Shown here in pieces: positions 9,727 through 19,857 of a DNA stretch of 64,000 bases. Below the pieces are notes generated by a model. It was not told the DNA's origin and searched no databases. It saw only the letters and a list, made by a program, of their open reading frames with translations. Source of the DNA: Hyphomicrobiaceae bacterium (GTDB taxonomy: Bacteria > Pseudomonadota > Alphaproteobacteria > Rhizobiales > Hyphomicrobiaceae). The stretch's first letter is position 1; each line of letters opens with the position of its first letter. The stretch covers positions 1 to 64,000 of the forward strand of contig JAHDXT010000003.1 in the NCBI GenBank assembly GCA_023384095.1, read 5' to 3'. The position numbers and the translations under genes were made by a program.

Positions 9727-9787
9727 CCGCGACGGCGAGGCACTTTCGTGTGTCCGGAGCCGTCCGGTGGGTGCGAGGGCGCCGCGG

Positions 9788-10969
9788 ATGAGGATATCGA
9801 GGACCGACCGCAGCCTTCTCGCGGAGTGGTGGTTCACGGTCGACCGGGTGCTGCTCGCGGCCATACTGGTGCTCGCGGGAAGCGGGCTCGTGCTGTCGCT
9901 TGCCGCAAGCCCCGCAGTCGCGCTCAAGAAGGCGCTGCCCGCGTTTCACTTCGTCGAGCGGCACATCGTGCTCTCGGCCATCGGCGCCGTCATCATGCTG
10001 GCCGTATCGATGATGCAGCCGCGGATGATCCGGCGGCTGGCGCTCGTCGTTTTCGTTGCTGCGCTGGCGCTGATGGCCGCTGTGCTGATCGGCGGCGAGG
10101 AGATCAACGGCGCGCGCCGCTGGCTGCGCTTCGCAGGATTCTCGCTGCAGCCCTCGGAGCTCGCCAAGCCGGCGTTCGTCGTGCTTGCCGCGTGGGCTTT
10201 CTCAGAGGCGCAGAAGCAGACCGACATGCCCGCGCGCGCCATTGCCGTCGCACTCTGTCTCGCCTTCGCCGCGCTGCTCCTGATGCAGCCCGATGTCGGC
10301 CAGACGATGCTCGTCTGCGTGATCTGGACGACGCTGTTCGTGCTGTCCGGCCAGCCGCTCATCTGGGCGGCGGTGTTCGCGCTGATCGGCTCGATCGGGC
10401 TGGCAGGCGCCTACTTCACGCTCGATTATGTGCGCCTGCGCGTCGACCGGTTCCTCGGCCCCGGCGCCGACGAGACCTCGCAGACCGCGCGTGCCTTGCA
10501 GTCCTTTGTCGAAGGCGGCTTCCTGGGGCGCGGCCCCGGTGAGGGCACTATCAAGACTTCGCTGCCTGATGCCCACACCGACTTCATCTTCGCGGTGGTG
10601 GCGGAGGAGTACGGCGCGCTCGCCTGCCTGGCTCTCGCCGCGCTGTTCGCAACGATCGTGCTGCGCGCCTACTTCCGCACATTCACGCAGCCCGACCCGT
10701 TCGTGAGGCTGGCGGTGGCGGGGCTGGCGCTGTTGTTCGGGCTGCAGGCCGCGATCAACATGGCGGTGAACGTCGGGCTGCTGCCGGCCAAGGGCATGAC
10801 GCTGCCGTTCATCTCCGCCGGCGGCTCCTCGCTCGTGTCGGTGTTCCTGGCGATGGGCATGATGCTTGCGCTGACCCGGCGGCGGCCCGATGCCTTGCGC
10901 TTGAGAAGGCCGCATTTCCCCCGCACAACCGAGGATCGCCTCGGAAACATGGGACCCGCAGCAGAGTGA
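9788..10969 (+). CDS. ftsW: Septal peptidoglycan glycosyltransferase FtsW
   Basis: A SEDS-family membrane enzyme that polymerises lipid II at the septum with FtsI. The 393-residue protein has about ten membrane segments. It carries the conserved stretches 'GARRWLRFAGFSLQPSELAKPAFV' (split here by residues of the loop), 'GFLGRGPGEG' with its 'LPDAHTDFIFAV' partner, and 'LPFISAGGSSLVS' near the C-terminus. The ATG at 9788 was chosen because the hydrophilic N-terminus 'RISRTDRS' then leads straight into the first membrane segment. The stop overlaps the GTG of murG by four bases. Confidence 0.95.
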   Translation: MRISRTDRSLLAEWWFTVDRVLLAAILVLAGSGLVLSLAASPAVALKKALPAFHFVERHIVLSAIGAVIMLAVSMMQPRMIRRLALVVFVAALALMAAVLIGGEEINGARRWLRFAGFSLQPSELAKPAFVVLAAWAFSEAQKQTDMPARAIAVALCLAFAALLLMQPDVGQTMLVCVIWTTLFVLSGQPLIWAAVFALIGSIGLAGAYFTLDYVRLRVDRFLGPGADETSQTARALQSFVEGGFLGRGPGEGTIKTSLPDAHTDFIFAVVAEEYGALACLALAALFATIVLRAYFRTFTQPDPFVRLAVAGLALLFGLQAAINMAVNVGLLPAKGMTLPFISAGGSSLVSVFLAMGMMLALTRRRPDALRLRRPHFPRTTEDRLGNMGPAAE

Positions 10970-12108
10970 ACTCCCCCTCGGTGATGCTCGCGGCCGGCGG
11001 CACCGGCGGCCATCTCTTCCCGGCCCTGGCGCTGGCGCAGGAGCTCGGCCGCCGCAGCATAGCGGTCGATCTCATGACCGACATGCGCGGCGACCGCTAC
11101 GGCAGCGAATTCCCGGCCCGAAGGGTCTATAGGGTGCGGTCGGCGACGCTCGGCGGCGAGCGGCGCTCCCTCATCGGCGCCGCAGCCACGGCCATGACGC
11201 TCGCGCGCGGCATCCTCGACGCCTACAGAGAGCTCGGCGCCGCACGGCCGTCGGCCGTGGTCGGCTTCGGCGGCTATCCGAGCTTCCCGCCGCTCATGGC
11301 GGCCCGGCTGCGGCGCATCCCGACGGCCATTCACGAGCAGAACGCGGTCCTCGGCCGCGCCAACCGCCTGCTCGCGCCGCGGGTGACCGCGATCGCGACC
11401 TCGTTCCCGGCCGTGCGCCACCTCGACGGGCGCCTTGCGGGAAAGGTGCGGCTGACCGGCAATCCTGTCCGCGACGCCGTCACCGACTGGTCCATGCGCG
11501 CTTATGCGCCGCCGGCCCCTGGCGGCAAGCTCTCCTTGCTCGTGTTCGGAGGCAGCCAGGGCGCGCGGTTCTTTTCCGACACGGTGCCGGCCGCCATCGG
11601 GCTGCTGCCGCCCGGTGTCGGACAGAGCCTCAAAATTGTCCAGCAATGCCGCGAGGAAGACCTCGACCGCGTTCGCCAGATTTATGCAGGTCTCGGGATC
11701 GAGATGGAACTCGCGAGCTTTTTCCGCGATCTGCCGGAGCGGATGGCTTTGGCGCATCTGGTTATCGGACGCGCCGGAGCCTCGTCGGCAGCGGAGCTGG
11801 CTGTGCTGGGTCGGCCCTCGATCCTGGTGCCGCTGCCGCACGCGATCGACGACGACCAGCTCCAGAACGCGACCCAGCTCGCCAACAGCGGGGGAGCGCT
11901 GTGCATCGAGCAGAAAGACATGACGCCGGCGCGGCTGGCGCGGGAGATAGAGCGGCTGTACGGCGCCCCCGAGACGCTGGCGAGCATGGCGGCCGCCGCC
12001 AAGGCCCAGGGTCGACCCGACGCGGTCGTCCGTCTCGCCGATCTGGTGGAAGAGCTCATGGGCCTGCGGCAGGCGCCGCGGCAGCCCGGTGAGCGGCGGA
12101 AGAGCTGA
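10966..12108 (+). CDS. murG: UDP-N-acetylglucosamine transferase MurG
   Basis: A peripheral membrane GT28 glycosyltransferase that adds GlcNAc to lipid I, forming lipid II. The 380 residues begin with the signature 'LAAGGTGGHLFPALALA' and include 'GFGGYPSFPPLMAA', 'IHEQNAVLGRANRLL' and the C-domain donor-binding motif 'ARAGASSAAEL'-like sequence 'GRAGASSAAELAVLGRPSI', ending 'PHAIDDDQLQNA'. The GTG start at 10966 overlaps the ftsW stop (GTGA). MurG supplies the substrate that FtsW and other polymerases use. Confidence 0.96.
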   Translation: MNSPSVMLAAGGTGGHLFPALALAQELGRRSIAVDLMTDMRGDRYGSEFPARRVYRVRSATLGGERRSLIGAAATAMTLARGILDAYRELGAARPSAVVGFGGYPSFPPLMAARLRRIPTAIHEQNAVLGRANRLLAPRVTAIATSFPAVRHLDGRLAGKVRLTGNPVRDAVTDWSMRAYAPPAPGGKLSLLVFGGSQGARFFSDTVPAAIGLLPPGVGQSLKIVQQCREEDLDRVRQIYAGLGIEMELASFFRDLPERMALAHLVIGRAGASSAAELAVLGRPSILVPLPHAIDDDQLQNATQLANSGGALCIEQKDMTPARLAREIERLYGAPETLASMAAAAKAQGRPDAVVRLADLVEELMGLRQAPRQPGERRKS

Positions 12109-12117
12109 GGGCGGTTC

Positions 12118-13554
12118 ATGGAAATACCCCGCGGTATCGGCACCATTCACATCCTGGGCATCGGCGGCATCGGCATGAGCGCGATCGCGGAGATCCTGCA
12201 CGCCAAGGGATTCGCCGTGCAGGGCAGCGATCAGAAGGAGAGCGCCAACGTCCAGCGGCTCAGGACGAAGGGCATCCGCGTCTTCGTCGGGCATGATGCC
12301 GTCAACCTGGTCGGCGCGAAGTTCGTCGTCATCTCGACCGCGGTGAAGCCCGGCAACCCGGAGCTCGAGACCGCGCGCGCCAAGGGCCTGCCGATCATCC
12401 GCCGGGCGGAGATGCTGGCCGAGCTGATGCGGCTCTATTCCACGGTGTCGGTGACGGGGACGCACGGCAAGACGACGACGACCTCGCTCATCGCCCACGT
12501 GTTCAGCGAGGCCGGGCTCGATCCCACCGTGATCACCGGCGGCATCATCAATGCGTGGGGGTCGAACGCGCGTCTCGGGGCAGGCCCCTGGATGGTGGTC
12601 GAAGCCGACGAGTCCGACGGCACGTTCATCAAGATCCCGACTCAGATCGGTGTGGTGACCAACATCGACCCGGAGCACCTCGATTACTTCAAGACGGTCG
12701 AGAATATGCATCGCGAGTTCGAGGCGTTCTATCGCAACATCCCGTTCTACGGTCTGGCGGTGACCTGCACCGACCACCCGGTCGTGCGCGAGATGGTGGA
12801 GCGTCTGCAATTGCGCCGCGACGGGCGGCGGCTCGTCACCTACGGCACCGGGCCCGGCGCCGACATGGTGCTGGGCCAGGTGGGCTTCGACGGACTGAGC
12901 ACCGTCTTCGATGCCGAGCTCGGCGCCCGCGTGAGCGGCGGCGCGCGCAGCATCCGGGGCTGGCGCGTGCCGGTGCCCGGGCAGCACAACGCGCTCAACG
13001 CGCTTGCCGCCATCGCCGTCGCCGCGGAAGCCGGAGTTCCCGATCCGGCGATCCGGCAGGCGCTGTCGACGTTCCCCGGCGTCAAGCGGCGGTTTCAGCT
13101 CACGGGCACGTGGAACGGCGTCTTCATCTTCGACGACTACGGCCACCATCCCGTCGAGATCGCCGCCGTCCTCAAGGCAGCGCGGGCGAGCGCCCGCGGG
13201 CACGTGATCGCAGTCCTCGAGCCGCATCGCTACACCCGCGTCCGCGACCTGTTCGGCGATTTCTGCGCGTGCCTGCGAGATGCGGACAGCGTCATCGTCA
13301 CCCCGCTCTACTCGGCGGGCGAGCTGCCCATCGACGGCATCGACAATCATTCGCTGGCGGAGGGGATCCGCGGCGCCGGTCATGCCTCGGTGTTGGCCGT
13401 CGACAGCGAGCGGGACGTCGCGCCGGCGCTGCGGCGCGTCGCCCGGCCCGGCGACCTCGTCATCTGCCTGGGTGCCGGCAATTCGACCGAGCTCGCCCAT
13501 GCGCTCCCCGAGTTGCTCGGCGGCGAGCCCAGACACGCCGGAGGTGTGGCGTGA
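12118..13554 (+). CDS. murC: UDP-N-acetylmuramate--L-alanine ligase MurC
   Basis: The first Mur ligase, adding L-alanine to UDP-MurNAc. The 478-residue protein has the N-terminal nucleotide-binding domain '[18 protein letters not shown]' (about 9-26), the ATP loop '[16 protein letters not shown]' near 115-130 and 'EADESDGTF'. Also seen are '[10 protein letters not shown]' and the C-terminal '[11 protein letters not shown]' and 'EPHRYTR' motifs. The ATG at 12118 follows the murG stop by nine bases. Its stop is overlapped by the murB GTG. Confidence 0.96.
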   Translation: MEIPRGIGTIHILGIGGIGMSAIAEILHAKGFAVQGSDQKESANVQRLRTKGIRVFVGHDAVNLVGAKFVVISTAVKPGNPELETARAKGLPIIRRAEMLAELMRLYSTVSVTGTHGKTTTTSLIAHVFSEAGLDPTVITGGIINAWGSNARLGAGPWMVVEADESDGTFIKIPTQIGVVTNIDPEHLDYFKTVENMHREFEAFYRNIPFYGLAVTCTDHPVVREMVERLQLRRDGRRLVTYGTGPGADMVLGQVGFDGLSTVFDAELGARVSGGARSIRGWRVPVPGQHNALNALAAIAVAAEAGVPDPAIRQALSTFPGVKRRFQLTGTWNGVFIFDDYGHHPVEIAAVLKAARASARGHVIAVLEPHRYTRVRDLFGDFCACLRDADSVIVTPLYSAGELPIDGIDNHSLAEGIRGAGHASVLAVDSERDVAPALRRVARPGDLVICLGAGNSTELAHALPELLGGEPRHAGGVA

Positions 13555-14516
13555 GCTTCCCCGATCTGGCAGCCGAGCTCGGCGCGGGCATGCCTGATCT
13601 CAGGGGCCGGCTCAGCGCCAACGTGCTGCTGTCAGGCATCACATGGTTCCGGGTCGGCGGGCCGGCCCAGCTCCTGTTCACGCCCGCTGACGAGGCGGAT
13701 CTCGCCTACTTCCTTTCGCTCACGCCGGCGGAGCTGCCGGTGGCGGTGATCGGCCTGGGATCAAACCTCCTGGTCAGGGACGGCGGCATGCCGGGCGTCG
13801 TCGTCCGGCTAGGCCGCGGCTTCTCCGGGATCGCGATCGAGCCTGGGCACCGCCTGCGCGCCGGCACCGCCGTGCCGGACGTCAAGGTGGCGCGGGCCGC
13901 GGCCGATGCGGGAATTGCCGGGCTCGCCTTCTATCGCGGCATACCGGGGTCGGTCGGCGGTGCGTTGCGCATGAACGGCGGCGCCCACGGCAGCGAGACC
14001 AAGGACGTGCTCGTCGAGGCGCGCGCCGTCGACCGCCAGGGCAACGTTCACGTGCTTTCGCTCGCAGACATGGGGTTCGGCTATCGCCATTGCAGCGTTC
14101 CGGCTGGCTGGATCTTCACCGAGGCGACGTTCCAGGGCGGGCCAGGCGATCCCGCCGCGATCCTGAAGCAGATGGACGAGGTCGCGAGCTATCGGGAGGA
14201 GAACCAGCCGACCCGCGAGCGCACCGGCGGCTCCACCTTCAAGAACCCGCCGGGCCACAGCGCCTGGAAGCTGATCGACGCCGCCGGCTGCCGGGGCCTG
14301 CGCATCGGCGGCGCGAAGGTCTCCGAGATGCACTGCAACTTCCTGATCAACGACGGCGAGGCTTCGGCCGAGGACATCGAGCGGCTCGGCGAGACGGTGC
14401 GGGCCAGGGTGAAGTCGAGCTCGGGCGTGTCTCTGCAGTGGGAGATCGTGCGGCTCGGGCTGCCGCTGGACGGCCGCCCGACAGGTGAGGCGTTAGCCGA
14501 GGCAGGTGCGTCATGA
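13551..14516 (+). CDS. murB: UDP-N-acetylenolpyruvoylglucosamine reductase MurB
   Basis: An FAD/NADPH-dependent reductase making UDP-MurNAc from the MurA product. The 321 residues show the FAD-binding part '[21 protein letters not shown]', '[13 protein letters not shown]' and '[20 protein letters not shown]'. '[11 protein letters not shown]' contains the proton-donor serine, and a C-terminal glutamate in 'WEIVRLG' completes the active site. The start is the GTG at 13551, coupled to the murC stop (GTGA). The stop overlaps the ddl ATG. Confidence 0.95.
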   Translation: MSFPDLAAELGAGMPDLRGRLSANVLLSGITWFRVGGPAQLLFTPADEADLAYFLSLTPAELPVAVIGLGSNLLVRDGGMPGVVVRLGRGFSGIAIEPGHRLRAGTAVPDVKVARAAADAGIAGLAFYRGIPGSVGGALRMNGGAHGSETKDVLVEARAVDRQGNVHVLSLADMGFGYRHCSVPAGWIFTEATFQGGPGDPAAILKQMDEVASYREENQPTRERTGGSTFKNPPGHSAWKLIDAAGCRGLRIGGAKVSEMHCNFLINDGEASAEDIERLGETVRARVKSSSGVSLQWEIVRLGLPLDGRPTGEALAEAGAS

Positions 14517-15451
14517 GCGCGGGAACCGCGGGCCGGAAATTCGAGCACGTCGCCGTCCTGATGGGCGGCTGGTCGGCGGAGCGCGAGGTCAGCCTCAACT
14601 CGGGCGACGCCTGCGCGGCGGCGCTGGAGACCGCCGGATACCGGGTCACTAAGATCGACGTCGATCGCGACATCGCCCGGCGGCTCGGGGAGGTGGCGCC
14701 CGAGGTCTGCTTCAACGCGCTGCACGGCCGCTGGGGCGAGGACGGCTGCATCCAGGGCCTGCTCGAGATCTTAGGCATCCCCTACACGCACTCGGGCGTG
14801 CGCGCCTCGGCCCTCGCCATCGACAAGGAGCAGACGAAGTGCATCGTCGCCGGCCTCGGCGTGCCGGTCGCGGAGCACCGCATCGTCGACCGCGGCGACG
14901 CGGCGCGCCAGCACGCGATGGAGCCGCCCTATGTCGCCAAGCCGATCTGCGAGGGATCGAGCGTCGGCGTCGTGATCGTGCGGCAGGGGGCCAACCGCCC
15001 GCCCGAGACGATCGGCGCCATACCGGCGATCGAGAATGAGATCATGGTCGAGCGCTTCGTCGCCGGCCGCGAGCTGACCTGCGCGGTGATCGGCGACCGC
15101 GCCACCGACATCATCGACATCGTGCCCGCCGAGCGGCTGACGTTCTACGATTACGAGGCCAAGTACGCGCCGGGCGGCTCCCGGCACCTCCTCCCCGCCG
15201 ACATCCCGGCCGACATCTATCAGGCCGTACAGCGGCACGCGCTTTCGGCGCACGACGCCCTCGGCTGCCGCGGCGTGTCGCGCTCGGATTTCCGCTACGA
15301 CCCGGACACGGGCCAGCTCGTATTCCTCGAGATCAACACCCAGCCGGGCATGACCGGCACCTCGCTCGTGCCGGAGATGGCCGAGTACGCGGGCCTCGGC
15401 TTCAGTGCGCTCGTCGCCTGGATGGTCGAGGACGCATCCTGCAACCGTTGA
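14513..15451 (+). CDS. ddl: D-alanine--D-alanine ligase
   Basis: An ATP-grasp enzyme that makes D-alanyl-D-alanine for MurF. The 312-residue product carries '[19 protein letters not shown]' at the N-terminus, '[17 protein letters not shown]', '[14 protein letters not shown]' (the glycine-rich ATP loop) and '[20 protein letters not shown]', which holds the metal-binding Glu and Asn. Length fits the short DdlB class normally found in dcw clusters. It overlaps murB by four bases. A 59-bp gap follows, with a CtrA-like site before ftsQ. Confidence 0.95.
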   Translation: MSAGTAGRKFEHVAVLMGGWSAEREVSLNSGDACAAALETAGYRVTKIDVDRDIARRLGEVAPEVCFNALHGRWGEDGCIQGLLEILGIPYTHSGVRASALAIDKEQTKCIVAGLGVPVAEHRIVDRGDAARQHAMEPPYVAKPICEGSSVGVVIVRQGANRPPETIGAIPAIENEIMVERFVAGRELTCAVIGDRATDIIDIVPAERLTFYDYEAKYAPGGSRHLLPADIPADIYQAVQRHALSAHDALGCRGVSRSDFRYDPDTGQLVFLEINTQPGMTGTSLVPEMAEYAGLGFSALVAWMVEDASCNR

Positions 15452-15477
15452 TCGCCCATAGGGCAAGCGGACAACTC

Positions 15478-15494
15478 TCAACCGAAAATTAACC
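15478..15494 (+). promoter_or_regulatory. CtrA-like site upstream of ftsQ
   Basis: TCAA (15478-15481), seven bases, then TTAACC (15489-15494). This is one mismatch from the alphaproteobacterial CtrA consensus TTAA-N7-TTAA(C). CtrA is known to control ftsQA transcription in Caulobacter, and this is the only near-complete CtrA-type site I see in the dcw cluster. No test of binding is possible from sequence. Confidence 0.42.
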
Positions 15495-15510
15495 TGTTCC
15501 GCCGAAGGTC

Positions 15511-16476
15511 GTGTGTGGAGCGCCGGTTGGGGGGCCGGCTCGACTTCACGGCATTTTCGTCGCGAACGGAGAGTCCGCGTTGCAGCACTCCGCATCAGCT
15601 CCGCGCCTGTGGCGGACTTCGGTAGCCCCGGAACAAGGCGCTGCGACAGCAGCCGGCGCGGCGCTGGCCCAGAAGCGGCCGGCTCCGCGGCGGCACACCG
15701 TCAGGCTCACCGCATTCACCACGGCCCTGTCGGGCGCGCTCGCGTTCGCCGCCATGACGCACTGGGGCGCCGACGCGCGACAGGTCCGCCCGGTTCTCGA
15801 CGAGGCGGACCGGATCGCCGAGCTCGCCGGTCTCGGCGTGCGCCAGGTGTTCCTGAGCGGGCATCGCATGACCGCCGACAGCGACATCTTCGACGCTCTC
15901 GACCTTTCCAACGCCCGGTCGCTGCTGCGCTTCGACAGCCTCGCCGCACGCGCCCGCATCGAGCGCCTGCCTTGGGTGGAGACGGCAGCCATCACGCGCA
16001 TATTCCCGGACAGCATCAGCATCGAGATCGCCGAGCGTCGTCCTTTCGCGGTCTGGCACCGATCCGGCCGCGACCTGCTGATCGACGCGACCGGCCGCAT
16101 TCTGTCGCTGGCCCCGCCAGGCATCGGGGCCGAGTTGCCCCGCATCTCGGGCGAGAGGGCAGGTACGGAAGCTGCCGGTCTCCTTGCCGCGGTGGAGCAG
16201 CATCCGGCGCTGGCAGCCCGCATTCAGGAGGCCGTCCGCGTGGCCGGCCGGCGATGGACCTTGCGTCTCACCGGCGGGCCCGAGATCCACCTGCCCGCCG
16301 GCCGGGAGGCGGAAGCGCTCGAGCTGCTCACGGCAGAGCGCGTGCCTTCGCAACTGCTGGATGGCCGGCGTCATGCCGCCGTCGACCTGCGCGCGCCGGA
16401 CCGCATCGTGCTGCGGCCCAAGCACGACCTGGAGAAACAGCCGCTCTCGGGCCGCAACGCCGAGCCTTCGGGCTGA
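15511..16476 (+). CDS. ftsQ: Cell division protein FtsQ
   Basis: A bitopic divisome scaffold protein linking FtsL/FtsB to other components. The 321 residues have a basic, poorly conserved cytoplasmic tail (1-68) and one membrane segment (about 69-90). A POTRA domain follows ('VRQVFLSGHRMTADSDIFDAL', then 'IERLPWVETAAITRIFPDSI'), and then the FtsQ beta domain ('ERRPFAVWH', 'LIDATGRIL'). I accept the GTG at 15511, with GAAGG just upstream, but the spacing is short and a start some codons later is possible. ftsA follows after 21 bases. Confidence 0.88.
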   Translation: MCGAPVGGPARLHGIFVANGESALQHSASAPRLWRTSVAPEQGAATAAGAALAQKRPAPRRHTVRLTAFTTALSGALAFAAMTHWGADARQVRPVLDEADRIAELAGLGVRQVFLSGHRMTADSDIFDALDLSNARSLLRFDSLAARARIERLPWVETAAITRIFPDSISIEIAERRPFAVWHRSGRDLLIDATGRILSLAPPGIGAELPRISGERAGTEAAGLLAAVEQHPALAARIQEAVRVAGRRWTLRLTGGPEIHLPAGREAEALELLTAERVPSQLLDGRRHAAVDLRAPDRIVLRPKHDLEKQPLSGRNAEPSG

Positions 16477-16497
16477 TACGGCGCAGGAGGTGACCTG

Positions 16498-17769
16498 ATG
16501 GCGCGAGAAAGCAGCGGAACCGGCGACGTCCTCGGCCTGATCGACATCGGGACGAGCAAGGTCTGCTGTCTGATCGCCGTGCCGAACCGGGACGACAGGA
16601 CAGGCGCCGGCCGGAATGCCGGATACCGTATCGCTGGGATCGGCCATCAGCGCTCGCGAGGCATCAAGGCGGGCATCGTCGTCGACCTCGACGAGGCCGA
16701 GCAGGCGGTGCGGGCCTCGGTCGCCCAGGCCGAGCGCATGGCGGGCGTGCGCATCGAGGAGGTGATCGTCGGCGTCGGCTGCGGGCGCATGCGATCCAGC
16801 CACTTCGCCGCCCGGGCCGATATCGCAGGCGGCTCGGTGCGCGACGGCGACCTCAACCGGCTCAAGGCCGCCGGCCGCGCCTATGCCGAGCGCGACGGCC
16901 GGCTGCTCCTCTACCTCGACCGGCTCGCTTGGCGGCTCGACGGCGTCGCGGGCATCCGCGATCCGAAGGGGATGGCGGGCCGGCAGCTGACGGCGGACCT
17001 GCACGCCATCACCGCGGACGACGCGCCGTTGCGCAATCTCGTGCTGCTGGTCGAGCGCTGCTATCTGACGCTCGGCCGGGCGATCCCCTCGCCGCTCGCC
17101 AGCGCGCTGGCGGTGACCAGCGACGAGGAGCGGCGCCTCGGCATCACATGCCTCGACATCGGCGGCGGCATGACCGCGATCTCCGTATTCGCCGATGGCC
17201 GCTTCCTGCTGGCCGACACGGTGCCGGTCGGTGGCAATCACATGACGTTCGACATCTCACGAGAGCTGCGGACCCCCCTTGCGGAAGCCGAGCGAATCAA
17301 GGCGCTTTATGGCACACTGGTCGCAGCCAGGTCGGACGAGCACGAGGTGATCACGTACCCGCTGACCGGCGAGGAGGAGACGGGGCTTCATCATACGACA
17401 AAGGCGCGGTTGCGCTCGATTCTGCAACCACGAATGGAGAGACTTCTGGCACTCGTGCGCGAACGGCTGCAGCGCAGCGGGATCGCGAGCCACGCAGGGG
17501 AGCGCATCGTGCTGACGGGGGGATCGAGCCAACTGATCGGCATCGGGGAGTTCGCCGCCAATGCGCTGGCGCGGCCTGTCAGGGTGTCCCGCCCGCATCC
17601 CATCGCGGGCATGCCGGCCAGCAGTTGCAGCCCGGCATTCTCCACCGTGATCGGACTGGCTGCGGCCGCGCAGATGGAGCAGTCCTGCTGGTCTTCGTTT
17701 CCCGAGTATGCCGGCGCCCAGGAGGGCTACCTCGGCCGCATGGGCCATTGGCTGCGGCAGAGCTTCTGA
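16498..17769 (+). CDS. ftsA: Cell division protein FtsA
   Basis: An actin-like ATPase that tethers FtsZ to the membrane and recruits late division proteins. The 423-residue product shows actin-family phosphate loops: 'GLIDIGTSKVCCLIA' near the N-terminus, 'LDIGGGMTAISVFADG' in the middle and 'IVLTGGSSQLIGI' later. The SHS2 insertion lies near 'VDLDEAEQAVRASVAQAERMAG'. The C-terminus 'LGRMGHWLRQSF' is a good amphipathic membrane-targeting helix. A strong ribosome site (GGAGGTGA) precedes the ATG. ftsZ is the next large gene. Confidence 0.95.
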   Translation: MARESSGTGDVLGLIDIGTSKVCCLIAVPNRDDRTGAGRNAGYRIAGIGHQRSRGIKAGIVVDLDEAEQAVRASVAQAERMAGVRIEEVIVGVGCGRMRSSHFAARADIAGGSVRDGDLNRLKAAGRAYAERDGRLLLYLDRLAWRLDGVAGIRDPKGMAGRQLTADLHAITADDAPLRNLVLLVERCYLTLGRAIPSPLASALAVTSDEERRLGITCLDIGGGMTAISVFADGRFLLADTVPVGGNHMTFDISRELRTPLAEAERIKALYGTLVAARSDEHEVITYPLTGEEETGLHHTTKARLRSILQPRMERLLALVRERLQRSGIASHAGERIVLTGGSSQLIGIGEFAANALARPVRVSRPHPIAGMPASSCSPAFSTVIGLAAAAQMEQSCWSSFPEYAGAQEGYLGRMGHWLRQSF

Positions 17770-17785
17770 TGGTCGGGAGAACGGC

Positions 17786-17884
17786 ATGACGAGACGGGGA
17801 ACGGGCATGGAGGACGATCTGGTCGAGAGCGCGAAAGCGCGCGCCGCCCGCCCGCCTGCCTGGCGCCGCACGGGACCGTCATGA
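17786..17884 (+). CDS. Possible 32-codon leader peptide overlapping the ftsZ start
   Basis: An ATG-started frame of 32 codons runs without interruption from 17786 and ends at TGA 17882-17884. That stop overlaps the ftsZ ATG as ATGA, the same coupling seen at six other junctions of this cluster. GGGAGA (17775-17780) stands five bases before the ATG. The peptide is Arg/Ala/Pro-rich and matches no family I know. Either it is a translated leader that couples ribosomes into ftsZ, or a chance frame in GC-rich DNA. Confidence 0.35.
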   Translation: MTRRGTGMEDDLVESAKARAARPPAWRRTGPS

Positions 17885-19602
17885 GCATCAGGCTGCAGCT
17901 TCCCAAGGTGACGGACCTCAAGCCGCGGATCGCCGTCATCGGCGTCGGCGGCGCGGGCGGCAATGCGGTCAACAACATGATCGCGTCCGGCCTCGCCGGC
18001 GTGAACTTCATCGTCGCGAATACGGACGCCCAGGCGCTCGCCGCCTCCAGCGCCGAGCAACGCATCCAGCTCGGCGTCAATCTGACGGAAGGGCTGGGCG
18101 CGGGCTCCAAGCCCGAGATCGGCGAGGCGGCGGCCGAGGAGGCGCTCGACGAGGTCCGCTCTCAGATCTCCGGGTCGCACATGGTGTTCATCGCCGCCGG
18201 AATGGGCGGCGGCACCGGGACGGGCGCTGCCGCAGTCATCGCGCGCGTCGCCAAGGAGCTCGAGATCCTGACCGTCGGCGTGGTGACGAAGCCGTTCCAG
18301 TTCGAGGGCACGCGGCGCATGCGCATCGCGGAAGCCGGAATCATCGAGCTGCGCAAGTGCGTCGATACGCTGATCGTGATCCCGAACCAGAACCTGTTCC
18401 GCGTCGCCAACGAGAAGACGACGTTCGCCGAGGCCTTCGTGCTGGCGGACCAGGTGCTCTATTCAGGGATAGCCTGCATCGTCGACCTGATCGTCAAGGA
18501 AGGTCTGATCAACCTCGATTTCGCCGACGTGCGCACGATCATGAGCGGCATGGGCACGGCGATGATGGGCACGGGCGAGGCGACGGGCGAGCAGCGCGCG
18601 ATCGCGGCTGCCGAGGAAGCGATCGCCAATCCGCTGCTCGACGACATCTCGCTCCGCGGCGCCAAGGGCCTGCTGCTGTCGATCATCGGCGGCCGCGACC
18701 TGACGCTCTACGAGGTCGACGAGGCGGCGAGCCGCGTCCGCCAGGAGGTCGATCCGGACGCCAACATCATCGTCGGCGCCACGTTCGACGAGAGCCTCGG
18801 CGACCGCGTGCGCGTGTCCATCGTCGCTTCGGGGATGTCCGGTCAGCAGCAGCCGAGGGGCGGCGGAGCGGTTCCCGGGGCCCCGCAGCCGGTCCGACAC
18901 CAGTCGACGCCCCAGCCGCAGCAGGCTGCGCCGCAGCCGCCGGATCCTCCCCACGCCAAGCCTGCAAGCGCATCGGCTCCGCCTGCCTTCGCGAGCCCGG
19001 ACGACTTCATGAACGCGCTGTCGAGGGCGATCGAGGAGGACCCGTCGAGGTCCGCGGGAGAGCCAGAGCAGCGGGAGGCCTGGCGCGGGCCCGGAGACGT
19101 TCTGATCGAGGAAGGCTTGCCGCAGCTCGGCAACGGGGCGCTCTCTCCGCCGTTGTCGAAGGCCAATGCCGCAGGCGCTCGCGCGCCCGGGCCGTTCACG
19201 CCGGCGGCGCCGGTCGAGATCAAGCGCGGCCAGCGGCGGATGCCCGCCGTCGAGGACTTTCCCGTCGTCGGCCAGCGCGAGTATCGGGCCAAGTCGGGTT
19301 GGCACGACGCCGGCACCGCGCCTCAAGCTCCGCGAGGCTATGCTGCGGAGCCGGACCAGCCACAGAAGAGGCCCGGGCTGTTCAGCCGAATCACGGGATT
19401 CGGCCGGCGTGCGGAGAACCCTGCTCCGCAGCACGACAGGGGGTTCACACAGAATGCACGGCCCGTGATGGATCGCGCGCAGCCGGCCCACTCGACATCC
19501 GCGCGTCCGGCACGATCCGACGAATCAAACCAGAGTCAGTCGAGGACGTCGGAAGACTCTGAGCTGCCTGTGTTTTTCCACAAAGATCGCAAACGTCCGT
19601 GA
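17881..19602 (+). CDS. ftsZ: Cell division protein FtsZ
   Basis: A tubulin-like GTPase that forms the Z ring. The 573-residue product has the GTPase core over about residues 15-320: '[16 protein letters not shown]', the tubulin signature '[13 protein letters not shown]', and the T7 loop '[11 protein letters not shown]'. A long Pro/Gln/Ala-rich disordered linker of about 230 residues follows. Many Hyphomicrobiales FtsZ proteins have such linkers. The C-terminus '[13 protein letters not shown]' occupies the place of the usual FtsA-binding 'IPAFLRRQ' peptide but is divergent. Last gene of the dcw run; a hairpin overlaps its stop. Confidence 0.96.
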   Translation: MSIRLQLPKVTDLKPRIAVIGVGGAGGNAVNNMIASGLAGVNFIVANTDAQALAASSAEQRIQLGVNLTEGLGAGSKPEIGEAAAEEALDEVRSQISGSHMVFIAAGMGGGTGTGAAAVIARVAKELEILTVGVVTKPFQFEGTRRMRIAEAGIIELRKCVDTLIVIPNQNLFRVANEKTTFAEAFVLADQVLYSGIACIVDLIVKEGLINLDFADVRTIMSGMGTAMMGTGEATGEQRAIAAAEEAIANPLLDDISLRGAKGLLLSIIGGRDLTLYEVDEAASRVRQEVDPDANIIVGATFDESLGDRVRVSIVASGMSGQQQPRGGGAVPGAPQPVRHQSTPQPQQAAPQPPDPPHAKPASASAPPAFASPDDFMNALSRAIEEDPSRSAGEPEQREAWRGPGDVLIEEGLPQLGNGALSPPLSKANAAGARAPGPFTPAAPVEIKRGQRRMPAVEDFPVVGQREYRAKSGWHDAGTAPQAPRGYAAEPDQPQKRPGLFSRITGFGRRAENPAPQHDRGFTQNARPVMDRAQPAHSTSARPARSDESNQSQSRTSEDSELPVFFHKDRKRP

Positions 19603-19618
19603 ACCGCTGACGCGGTTC
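19601..19618 (+). terminator. Hairpin at the end of ftsZ
   Basis: GAACCGC (19601-19607) and GCGGTTC (19612-19618) form a perfect 7-bp stem with a TGAC loop that overlaps the ftsZ stop codon. No T-run follows, so it is at best a weak intrinsic terminator or a 3'-end stabiliser. A 255-bp gap without a gene lies between it and lpxC. Confidence 0.4.
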
Positions 19619-19857
19619 CGGAGCCCAGCCAGCCTGAACCTGAAGCTTTGCGGTAACAGTACGTAAGAAACCGTGATTTGTCCCCATCCGGGACGCCACG
19701 TTATCGTCGCAGCATCAATCGTTCGCTCCGTGCTGGTCCCAGGTCTCAGTCAATAAAGGGCCGCGTAGCACCGGCGGGTCGGCGAACGAACGGGGAAGGC
19801 GGATGCATCGGTCTCGACCGGCGCAACTGCCTGCAGGGATCGAGGGACGGCGCAGAC

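Noticed and set aside
10669-13536. A 955-codon open frame on the minus strand
   Set aside because: It lies opposite murG and murC, which have strong family motifs. Its translation is Arg/His/Asp-rich and low in complexity, typical of antisense frames in GC-rich DNA.
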